A stretch of DNA of 5,134 nucleotides, from positions 1 to 5,134 of the forward strand of contig VGMK01000149.1 in NCBI GenBank assembly GCA_016866375.1, read 5' to 3'. This document shows positions 1-5,134 of this stretch, piece after piece. The first letter of the stretch is position 1; every line of letters begins with the position of its first letter. The position numbers and the translations under genes are program-made. The notes beneath the pieces are model-generated. The model saw only the letters and a program-made list of their open reading frames with translations. It made no database searches and had not been told where the DNA came from. Source of the DNA: Bacteroidota bacterium (GTDB lineage Bacteria; Bacteroidota; Bacteroidia; Flavobacteriales_D; Crocinitomicaceae).

Positions 1-362
1 TGGAGGAAGTAATCCTAACCTCTAAAGTTAGATAATATGACCGATTATTATTTTTAACTTTGTCAGAACTAATATGGTTACCTATGACAGTATCAGTATT
101 AACCAATGTAGAGTTTTTCTCTACGGTGGAGTAATCTGAAAGGGTTTTAAAGCACTACCGGGAAAAAATAAGAATAACTTCTAATCATTTATTTTTACCA
201 TTACAAAGAATTATTGGTTAATTTTTTATTCTTTACATTACAAAATATTATATTTTCGTTTCAAAATTACCCTTGAGTTTTGTTTACCAAATAAGGTTAT
301 AACTATATTCTTCGAAAAGAAAAATAGTTGCAAGTAAAAACAAATTATTAAATGGAAAACAA
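1..362. other. Leading region with no convincing gene
   Basis: This AT-rich stretch precedes the first gene. No ORF with a normal start and signal peptide or recognisable domain is seen on either strand. On the minus strand, positions 154 down to 1 are free of stops and read as a plausible Ser/Thr/Asn/Lys/Val-rich peptide, but the frame has no ATG (only a TTG at 106-104) and runs off the left edge. It could be the remnant or the beginning of a minus-strand gene, or chance. A perfect 6-bp hairpin lies at 108-124. Positions 180-362 are very AT-rich and probably contain the promoter of the 363 gene. The closest match to the Bacteroidota -7 element TAnnTTTG is TATTTTCG at 251-258, with one mismatch and no convincing -33 element. 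Confidence 0.5.
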
Positions 363-953
363 ATGCGAAAATTATTGATTTTAACTACATTGTTATTTAC
401 AATTTCGATTCACGCTCAATCTACTTTTAATGTTGATTCGCCGCAAAGTGTTGGAAATCTGAAGGTGGGTGATGCACATCTAGGTGGTACGATTGTCTAT
501 TTTTTCAAGCCAGGAGACTCAAACTACGGAAAGTACGTTGGGATTGTGGCAGCAGATTCCTACTACACGGACAAACAATGAGGTTGTACGGGAAAGTTAA
601 TAAACATGGATTTTGCTAATTCTGGAAAAATAGATAATGCCGTTGCAAATCATAATAAGATACTTTCTGCCAATTGCCTGGATGGGGCAGCAACTTTCTG
701 TAAATCATTGGATATAAACGGTCACAAAGATTGGATCTTGCCAACTTCGAATGATCTAGTTGAAGTTTTCAAGGGGCTTTGGATATTAAAACGCCCTGTT
801 TATGCCGGCGTATACTGGACTAGTGCAGATGCGAATGCTGCAGATGCAATGGTAATTCAGGCTCAACTTAAGGGAGATAGAAGCCTCGAGCCCCAGTTTT
901 CAACCAGAAAAAAGACCTTAACTGCCAATATTTATACCATTAAATACTTTTGA
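363..953 (+). pseudogene. Secreted DUF1566 (Lcl C-terminal-like) protein, interrupted by an in-frame TGA
   Basis: One reading frame runs from the ATG at 363 to the TGA at 951-953 (196 codons before the final stop) and is broken only by a TGA at codon 73. Residues 1-18 form a clear signal peptide (MRKLLILTTLLF...IHA) with probable cleavage before Gln19, typical of Bacteroidota. The mature part matches the layout I know for DUF1566/Lcl_C proteins: a 'VGD..LGGTIVYFF' start, then [stop]-GCTG at 73-77, Cys105 and Cys113 around an Ala-rich stretch, the hallmark DWILPT at 123-128, YWTSAD at 151-156 and a closing YTIKYF. In the family the residue before GC is usually Trp, so TGG to TGA is the simplest event. 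Both halves stay well conserved, so the lesion is recent, a sequencing error, or read through. The downstream ATG at 606 would give a product without signal peptide and is unlikely to be a separate gene. The family's biochemical function is poorly known; it is common in secreted or surface proteins. Confidence 0.75.
579..581 (+). other. In-frame TGA stop at a conserved Trp position
   Basis: This codon separates the signal peptide and first 72 residues from the remaining 123 residues of the same frame. The following residues, GCTG, match the usual 'WGC.G' segment of DUF1566 proteins. General reassignment of TGA to Trp is unlikely, because the other genes in the window use TGG for Trp and the 2.46-kb open frame at 2673 has no in-frame TGA. 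A selenocysteine codon is unlikely because family members have Trp here and no obvious bacterial SECIS-type hairpin follows. Confidence 0.8.
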
Positions 954-982
954 GAATTAATAATTGAAGCAAAAATTAAATT

Positions 983-1008
983 GATCAAAGTTCTTATTTT
1001 GATTTTTT
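983..1008 (+). terminator. Possible weak Rho-independent terminator after the DUF1566 gene
   Basis: ATCAAA at 984-989 pairs perfectly with TTTGAT at 998-1003 across an 8-nt loop, with G-T wobbles possible at both ends of the stem. A run of six T follows at 1003-1008. It lies 30 bp after the final stop of the DUF1566 frame. The stem is AT-rich, so termination may be weak. Confidence 0.3.
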
Positions 1009-1087
1009 AAAGGGCCCCTAATTAAACATTTATTGATTTTAAGTTTAAATTGGAACCAACAAATTTAACTTCGTGGTAAAAAAATTA

Positions 1088-1095
1088 TAGTTTTG
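1088..1095 (+). promoter_or_regulatory. Probable -7 promoter element of the vWA-OmpA gene
   Basis: TAGTTTTG matches the Bacteroidota -7 consensus TAnnTTTG at every fixed position. Transcription starting a few bases downstream would leave a leader of only about 12-15 nt before the ATG at 1114. No clear TTG-type -33 element is found at the usual spacing, so this is a sequence match only. If real, it rules out the upstream in-frame TTG at 1093, which overlaps the element, as the start codon. Confidence 0.4.
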
Positions 1096-1113
1096 CTTTG
1101 TAATTTTATACTC

Positions 1114-2544
1114 ATGCTCAAAAACTTAGCAATTATTGTTACCTCAGCACTTTTTTTCTTCACTAGTTGTGCTGTAATTGAAAAAAAAGTATTTGATTTT
1201 ACAGGAAAAGGAAGTCCAACGTTTAAAAGAAATGGAAAGCTTGCTGAGAAAGTAATTCAAACAGATACCAAAGCCCCAAATACCCATTTTGCCTTGAGTA
1301 ATCCGATTTCGGTGAACGTGAAAGACGTTAAACCTGCAAATTTGTCGGCGTATACCTTGGAATCCTACAATGCGCATATATCATCTAATGAAGGTAATAT
1401 CAGTTATACCTTCTATAACCCATCGACCAATGGTTACTTAAACGACATCAATAAAAAGTCTATCGTTGGAATAAAAATTATCAAAGATTCAATGAGCTGT
1501 AAAATTTTGAATTACAAGTTGATTCAAACCACTCAAGCGAAAAGAGACCCTATGTCTATTGTGTTTTTATTAGACCACAGTGGTTCGATGGGCGACGACC
1601 GAGCAAATATTTTACAAGAAGCCTTGGATTCTGCCCTTTCTTATAAACATCCTAGCGACGAAGTTACCATCATAAAATTCGATAACAAGGTTGAGAGCCT
1701 AATCACCTCAACGGACAAAAGCCAACTAAGATCTGTATTGAGGCCTACGTCAGGTTTGACCGGTTACGGTTATGCCACTGCGATTCAAGATGCAATAAAA
1801 CTAGGCATTGAGGAACATCAAAAATCGACACTCAAGGAAAAGTTGATGGTTTTATTGACGGATGGTTGCGAAAACTCTTCTCAAGTTGCGCGAGATTTAG
1901 TGCAATTGGTCACGGAAGCGAAAAAAGCAAAAGCCGTTGTGAATACCATAGGTTTCGGTCAGTACGTAGATGTTCCTTATTTAACCTTTATTAGTCAGGA
2001 AACTGGGGGGTATTACAGGCAGTTGTTTTCGCGGAATGAAATTTCTAATGTTTTCAATCATACGATGTATCGGGTGAATAACAATTTTAAAATTAATTTT
2101 AGCCCGTGTATGTTCGGAGACAGTTTAAAACTTGTCACACAGGTTAAATTGGGCGATAGCACCTACACAAACGAACGTTTCATTTTCAATTCGTTTAGTC
2201 TTGGAGAGAGTATCGAATTAAACGTTCTTTTTGATGTTGATAAATACAATATCAAGAAAGAATACGAGTCGGAAATTAAGAGTTTTATTGATTTCTTAAA
2301 AAAATACCCTAACGTCCAAGTTGAAATTTCAGGACATACCGACTCCGATGCCGATGATAAGCACAATCAAAAGCTGTCTCAAAACCGTGCAGATGAAATC
2401 AAAAAATACATGATTTCAAAGGGGATTGAAGCAAAACGCATTTCCACGGTAGGGTACGGTGAATCTGTTCCGAAATATCCCAACGATTCTCCTGAAAACA
2501 AAGCGATGAACCGAAGAATTGAAGCAAAAATTATTGGAAAATAA
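1114..2544 (+). CDS. Lipoprotein with von Willebrand factor A and OmpA-like peptidoglycan-binding domains
   Basis: Start chosen at ATG 1114 (476 aa), because it puts a lipoprotein signal peptide at the N terminus: MLKN, a hydrophobic core, then lipobox FTSC with lipidated Cys19. A TTG 21 nt upstream would add seven residues but overlaps a promoter-like element. Residues 20-145 have no domain I recognise. A vWA domain follows at about 147-315, with MIDAS residues D154-x-S156-x-S158, probable T216, and D250 in LLTDG, so metal-dependent ligand binding looks intact. A linker of about 50 residues leads to an OmpA C-terminal domain at about 368-475. It has GHTD with D410 and LSQNRAD with R425, the Asp/Arg pair spaced 15 residues apart that binds diaminopimelate in OmpA, and the closing MNRRIEAKI. 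The protein contains no Trp. It is probably held in the outer membrane by its lipid and attached to peptidoglycan; the vWA ligand is unknown. The neighbours give no direct clue and it looks separately transcribed. Confidence 0.9.
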   Translation: MLKNLAIIVTSALFFFTSCAVIEKKVFDFTGKGSPTFKRNGKLAEKVIQTDTKAPNTHFALSNPISVNVKDVKPANLSAYTLESYNAHISSNEGNISYTFYNPSTNGYLNDINKKSIVGIKIIKDSMSCKILNYKLIQTTQAKRDPMSIVFLLDHSGSMGDDRANILQEALDSALSYKHPSDEVTIIKFDNKVESLITSTDKSQLRSVLRPTSGLTGYGYATAIQDAIKLGIEEHQKSTLKEKLMVLLTDGCENSSQVARDLVQLVTEAKKAKAVVNTIGFGQYVDVPYLTFISQETGGYYRQLFSRNEISNVFNHTMYRVNNNFKINFSPCMFGDSLKLVTQVKLGDSTYTNERFIFNSFSLGESIELNVLFDVDKYNIKKEYESEIKSFIDFLKKYPNVQVEISGHTDSDADDKHNQKLSQNRADEIKKYMISKGIEAKRISTVGYGESVPKYPNDSPENKAMNRRIEAKIIGK

Positions 2545-2587
2545 GTTAATCCTGGCATCTTTGCCCTTGATTTTTTTCTTCATTAAC
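2545..2587 (+). terminator. Weak terminator-like structure after the vWA-OmpA gene
   Basis: Directly after the TAA, a short GC-rich hairpin (GGCA 2554-2557 with TGCC 2562-2565, 4-nt loop) is followed after five bases by seven T at 2571-2577. The whole element is framed by GTTAAT at 2545-2550 and its reverse complement ATTAAC at 2582-2587. The 4-bp inner stem is short for a terminator, so this is tentative. Confidence 0.25.
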
Positions 2588-2618
2588 TTTCTAACTTTTC
2601 CCTTGAAGAAAAGAATTC

Positions 2619-2626
2619 TTTATTTG
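2619..2626 (+). promoter_or_regulatory. Possible -7 promoter element of the large repeat protein gene
   Basis: TTTATTTG matches the Bacteroidota TAnnTTTG consensus with one mismatch (T for A at position 2). A TTG at 2603-2605 lies upstream, but the 13-nt gap is shorter than usual for a -33 element. Transcription from here would give a leader of about 40 nt before the proposed TTG start at 2673. Confidence 0.2.
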
Positions 2627-2672
2627 CTCTCTCCATTCATTTTCGTAAATTAGCTCTTTAATTTTAGGCCTT

Positions 2673-5134
2673 TTGCACACTTTTACGCACAAATTCTTTT
2701 TACGGGTTGCTTTTCTGCTTTCTATATTTCTGGTAGTGAGCAAGGTAGGGGTATGGGGGCAGTGTCAGGTCAATATTCTTGCTACTTCTCCTTTGTGTTA
2801 CGGCCAATCTAGTGGAAGTTTACAAGCTACGGTTAATTCTTCTTGTGGATGCCCGCCTTCTGTTTATTTTAGAATAATCAGTCCTACTGGAGCGGTATTA
2901 GAGACTTCTCCCCTAGTCAATGGTTTGTCTTACACTTTTAATAACTTACCTGCACTTCCAAATGGTCAATCATACTCTGTGCAAGTCTCTGAAAATTTAA
3001 CTTTTGGTCAATTTGATATTTGTGCTTCAGGAGGAGCCAGTTTGGTTGATTACGCGCAGTTGAATGTTTTAGCTACAACAACAAATATTTTATGTAATGG
3101 GCAGAGCACAGGAACAATAAATCTATCTCCCTCAGGGGGATTTATTGGTCCTTTTGGTAATTCTTGTAGAGGCTACAGCTTAACCTGGACAGGACCAACT
3201 TCTCCTCCTTCTAATTTTAGTCTAGCTTGTCCTCCTGAAATTACTACATCTAATTTTCAAATGTCTAATTTGACAGCTGGAACTTATCAAATAACGATTG
3301 CAGATTATAATGGTTGTCAAGCCACAATCACTCAAATTGTTACTCAACCACCCATTATTGATCCTCAATTCCAAATAGTTAATGCCACATGCGCAAATGG
3401 AACAGGATCCATAACGGTTGGAGGACTTGGAACAGGAGATGGAACCCCAGGAAATGTTGGTTTCAATGTGTCGTGGCAGCTTACTGGCAGCACATTAAAC
3501 AATCCTACCGGAGTGGAGATTCCATTTCCCGGATTTTTGAATTACCCAATTAATAACCTAAATCCCGGAACTTATTCCATAACCATTACAGATAATAATG
3601 GTTGTGTAAACTCAACGCAACAAACAGTTGGTATAACAAACCCAAGTCCAATAATTGTTGGGACTCAAATTCTTTGTGCTGGAGCACAAGCGCAATTATC
3701 TATTTCAAATAACCAACCACCAGCTTCAAGTAACGCTTGGATTTCATCCAATAATTCAGTTGCTCAGATAAATAGTTCTGGTTTGGTAACTGCTCTATCC
3801 GCAGGAACAGCAACAATTACTTACACTTCCTCAACGGGTTGTACGGGAACCTATACTATTACAGTTAATCCAAGTCCTACTTTTACAGTTGGGGCATCAC
3901 CGACCATCTGTGCTGGTTCAATTGCAACTATTACTGCAACTAGCAACCCTTCTACAACAGTTTACAATTACCAATGGTCAACAAGTCCGGTAACAACTCA
4001 AAATGGAGTTACTAGTTCTAGCATTTCCGTTTCTCCAGGGAGCACGACCATATACACGGTTACCGCTACAAATCCAACTACAAGTTGTTCTAGTTCTCAA
4101 AACATAACAGTTACAGTTAATCCTCTGACAACACCTCTCTTTACGCAACTTGGGCCTTATTGCCAAAATTCAACTCCAGGAACCTTGCCAACGACGTCGA
4201 ATAATGGCATAGCAGGAAGTTGGTCTCCAGCTACAATATCTACAAGTACAATTGGAACACAGACATATAATTTTACGCCAACGACGACAGGTGCTCCTGG
4301 ATGTGCTCAGAATGCATCCTTAACGATTCAGACAACCACATTACCAACAGCTACAATAACAGGTACTACGAACATTTGTCAGAATGCATCCCAACCAAAC
4401 ATTACGTTTACGGGCGCTACGGGCGCTACAACCACACCTCCATATACGTTTACATATACAGTAACTGGTAACGCTACTGCTCAAACAATAACGACAACAT
4501 CTACGAGTAGTTCTGTAACATTACCTGTTCCAACAGGTACACCGGGTACATATACATATACATTAACGAATGTGTCGATTGGAAGTTGTTCGAATACCGC
4601 GAGTGGAACTGCGACGATAACAGTAACAGCGAATCAGACGCCGACATTTACACAGCAAGGTCCATATTGTAGTGGAAATACGATTACTTTACCAACGCTT
4701 TCTACGAATGGTTTTACGGGGACATGGGCACCTGCTGTGAATAATACAGCCACCACAACAGCAGTAACGACCTTGTATACATTCACACCGACCCCTGCAA
4801 GTGGAGTTTGCGCTACAACAGCTCAGATGTCAATTGTAGTACATCCGAATGTAACACCCACATTCAATCCAATAGGTCCATATTGTCAGGGAACTACACC
4901 TGGAACCTTGCCAACGACGTCGAATAATGGCATAGCAGGAAGTTGGTCTCCAGCTACAATATCTACAAGTACAATTGGAACACAGACATATAATTTTACG
5001 CCAACGACGACAGGTGCTCCTGGATGTGCTCAGAATGCATCCTTAACGATTCAGACAACCACATTACCAACAGCTACAATAACAGGTACTACGAACATTT
5101 GTCAGAATGCATCCCAACCAAACATTACGTTTAC
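2673..5134 (+). CDS. Large secreted SprB/Ig-like repeat protein (N-terminal part, 3' end outside window)
   Basis: The frame is open from 2649 (after TAA 2646-2648) to the right edge, giving at least 820 residues from the TTG at 2673. There is no ATG in any frame between 2545 and 2752. TTG 2673 is preferred because it yields a signal peptide: HTFTHKFFLR, hydrophobic VAFLLSIFLVV, then VGVWG with probable cleavage before Gln30. Residues 30-132 look like a degenerate SprB-like module. SprB-like repeats lie at about 133-225 and 232-320, each starting near a Cys and closing with 'L.(A/P)GTY.ITI.D.NGC'. A Big_2-type Ig-like module is at 327-402 (W.SSN..VA.I...GLVTALSAGTATITYT) and an Ig/PKD-like module at 403-488. 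'GPYC' modules lie at 490-556, 657-728 and 729-797, with a second Ig-like module type at 557-656 and again from 798. The protein is Thr/Ser/Asn-rich, and most modules have a Cys near the start and near the end. Such proteins in Flavobacteriales are usually surface adhesins exported by type IX secretion, sometimes linked to gliding; the C-terminal sorting domain that would show this is not in the window. Substrate or partner unknown. Confidence 0.85.
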   Translation, partial: MHTFTHKFFLRVAFLLSIFLVVSKVGVWGQCQVNILATSPLCYGQSSGSLQATVNSSCGCPPSVYFRIISPTGAVLETSPLVNGLSYTFNNLPALPNGQSYSVQVSENLTFGQFDICASGGASLVDYAQLNVLATTTNILCNGQSTGTINLSPSGGFIGPFGNSCRGYSLTWTGPTSPPSNFSLACPPEITTSNFQMSNLTAGTYQITIADYNGCQATITQIVTQPPIIDPQFQIVNATCANGTGSITVGGLGTGDGTPGNVGFNVSWQLTGSTLNNPTGVEIPFPGFLNYPINNLNPGTYSITITDNNGCVNSTQQTVGITNPSPIIVGTQILCAGAQAQLSISNNQPPASSNAWISSNNSVAQINSSGLVTALSAGTATITYTSSTGCTGTYTITVNPSPTFTVGASPTICAGSIATITATSNPSTTVYNYQWSTSPVTTQNGVTSSSISVSPGSTTIYTVTATNPTTSCSSSQNITVTVNPLTTPLFTQLGPYCQNSTPGTLPTTSNNGIAGSWSPATISTSTIGTQTYNFTPTTTGAPGCAQNASLTIQTTTLPTATITGTTNICQNASQPNITFTGATGATTTPPYTFTYTVTGNATAQTITTTSTSSSVTLPVPTGTPGTYTYTLTNVSIGSCSNTASGTATITVTANQTPTFTQQGPYCSGNTITLPTLSTNGFTGTWAPAVNNTATTTAVTTLYTFTPTPASGVCATTAQMSIVVHPNVTPTFNPIGPYCQGTTPGTLPTTSNNGIAGSWSPATISTSTIGTQTYNFTPTTTGAPGCAQNASLTIQTTTLPTATITGTTNICQNASQPNITF
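3069..3632 (+). repeat. Two consecutive SprB-like protein repeats
   Basis: These encode residues 133-225 and 232-320 of the large protein. Shared landmarks are a Cys followed by a Gly-rich start (LCNGQSTGTI and TCANGTGSI), a central Trp (LTWTG, VSWQL) and an almost identical ending (AGTYQITIADYNGC, PGTYSITITDNNGC). At DNA level the copies are clearly diverged, unlike the later repeats. The family assignment rests on motif recognition. Confidence 0.65.
3651..3878 (+). other. Bacterial Ig-like (Big_2-type) module
   Basis: Residues 327-402 of the large protein contain W.SSNNSVAQI followed by SGLVTALSAGTATITYT, the typical core of Big_2 domains as found in intimin-like and other surface proteins. 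It is flanked by Cys335 near the start and a CTGTYTITV ending. It probably acts as a rigid spacer or adhesive domain. Confidence 0.65.
4140..4340 (+). repeat. GPYC module, copy 1
   Basis: Encodes residues 490-556: FTQLGPYC, then LPTTSNNGIAGSWSP, GTQTYNFTP, a second Cys in PGCAQ, and a final strand ending in LTIQTT. The spacing of Trp, Tyr and the two Cys is kept in the two later copies, supporting one beta-sandwich fold per module. I know this module type as common in long Flavobacteriales surface proteins but cannot give it a verified family number. Confidence 0.6.
4179..4411 (+). repeat. 233-bp perfect direct repeat, copy 1
   Basis: Every base of this block recurs at 4902-5134, an offset of 723 bp, which is exactly 241 codons, so the frame is kept. 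It covers most of the first GPYC module and the beginning of the following Ig-like module. The 27 bp just upstream (4152-4178) differ from the second copy in nearly every codon while encoding similar residues, so the left edge of identity is sharp. Confidence 0.95.
4410..4427 (+). repeat. 9-bp tandem duplication
   Basis: ACGGGCGCT occurs twice in a row, in frame, coding Thr-Gly-Ala twice. It sits at the end of the visible 233-bp identity block; the matching position in the second copy is just beyond the window. Confidence 0.8.
4641..4856 (+). repeat. GPYC module, copy 2 (diverged)
   Basis: Encodes residues 657-728: PTFTQQGPYCSGN, LPTLSTNGFTGTWAP, TLYTFTP, a second Cys in GVCATT, and a final strand SIVVHP. 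It has the same landmarks as copies 1 and 3 but is clearly diverged in sequence, so the recent duplication unit is the larger 241-residue block and not the single module. Confidence 0.6.
4857..5063 (+). repeat. GPYC module, copy 3
   Basis: Encodes residues 729-797. The GPYC motif at 4875-4886 starts the second copy of the 723-bp period. From 4902 onward the DNA is identical to copy 1; before that it is diverged. Confidence 0.65.
4902..5134 (+). repeat. 233-bp perfect direct repeat, copy 2 (cut by window edge)
   Basis: Identical to 4179-4411 at every position, up to the last base of the window. The true repeat is therefore at least 233 bp, probably longer, and more copies may follow. The period of 723 bp holds one GPYC module, one second-type Ig-like module and one diverged GPYC module. 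Confidence 0.95.

Noticed and set aside
579..581. Selenocysteine codon or general TGA=Trp code
   Set aside because: Trp codons elsewhere in the window are TGG, the 2.46-kb open frame has no in-frame TGA, and no SECIS-like hairpin is evident after the TGA.
606..953. Separate 115-residue gene starting at ATG 606
   Set aside because: It is in the same frame as the 363 ORF, lacks its own signal peptide and contains the second half of the same DUF1566 domain. It is better read as the downstream part of one interrupted gene.
1012..1017. GGGCCC palindrome between the first two genes
   Set aside because: A 6-bp palindrome is expected by chance and has no flanking structure or T-run of its own.
1144..1377. 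Minus-strand ORF opposite the vWA-OmpA gene
   Set aside because: It is antisense to a well-supported coding region, its protein has no recognisable domain, and it has the look of a shadow frame.
2163..2366. Minus-strand ORF opposite the OmpA domain
   Set aside because: Shadow of the conserved OmpA coding sequence; no independent support.
3978..4166. Minus-strand ORF opposite the large repeat gene
   Set aside because: Lies within the long + strand frame, has a Cys/Arg-rich translation of repeat antisense type, and shows no domain.
4308..4391. 12-bp direct repeat CAGAATGCATCC at 4308-4319 and 4380-4391
   Set aside because: Both copies encode QNAS in Ig-like strands 72 bp apart; short coding similarity is likely and no larger unit surrounds it.
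4179..5134. CRISPR array or transposon terminal repeats as the explanation of the long direct repeat
   Set aside because: The repeat is coding, in frame, and spaced by whole protein modules, with no short palindromic repeats, spacers or transposase.

Overview
The window looks like chromosomal DNA from a member of Bacteroidota, probably Flavobacteriales. The evidence is low GC content, signal peptides with a Gln right after the cleavage site, a TAnnTTTG-type promoter element, a vWA-OmpA lipoprotein, and a long secreted protein built from SprB-like and Ig-like modules. I cannot name a genus. All three genes are on the + strand, and every recognisable product is exported or anchored in the envelope.

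Layout. Positions 1-362 carry no convincing gene; there is a 154-nt stop-free stretch on the minus strand at the left edge and one small perfect hairpin. Positions 363-953 hold a DUF1566/Lcl-type secreted protein gene split by a single in-frame TGA at 579-581, where the family normally has a Trp. It is called a pseudogene, with sequencing error or read-through as alternatives. After a weak terminator-like hairpin and a probable promoter, 1114-2544 encodes an intact lipoprotein with a vWA domain and a C-terminal OmpA peptidoglycan-binding domain. From about 2673 to the right edge runs the start of a very long repeat-rich surface protein, at least 820 residues, with no ATG start and its 3' end outside the window.

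The large gene starts with SprB-like modules, then a bacterial Ig-like (Big_2-type) module and another Ig/PKD-like module. It then enters a 241-residue higher-order repeat of 'GPYC' modules alternating with a second Ig-like module. The second copy is identical at DNA level to the first over 233 bp and is cut by the window edge. The nearly complete divergence just upstream of the identical block points to recent duplication or gene conversion.

How the genes may relate: there is no sign of one operon, since gaps are 160 bp and 128 bp with terminator- and promoter-like signals. The vWA-OmpA lipoprotein probably binds peptidoglycan from the outer membrane. The large protein is probably a type IX secretion substrate at the cell surface, but its sorting domain would lie beyond the window. 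I see no clear new biological system. The observations most worth following are the Trp-to-stop position, the perfect long-period repeat, and the missing ATG of the large gene.
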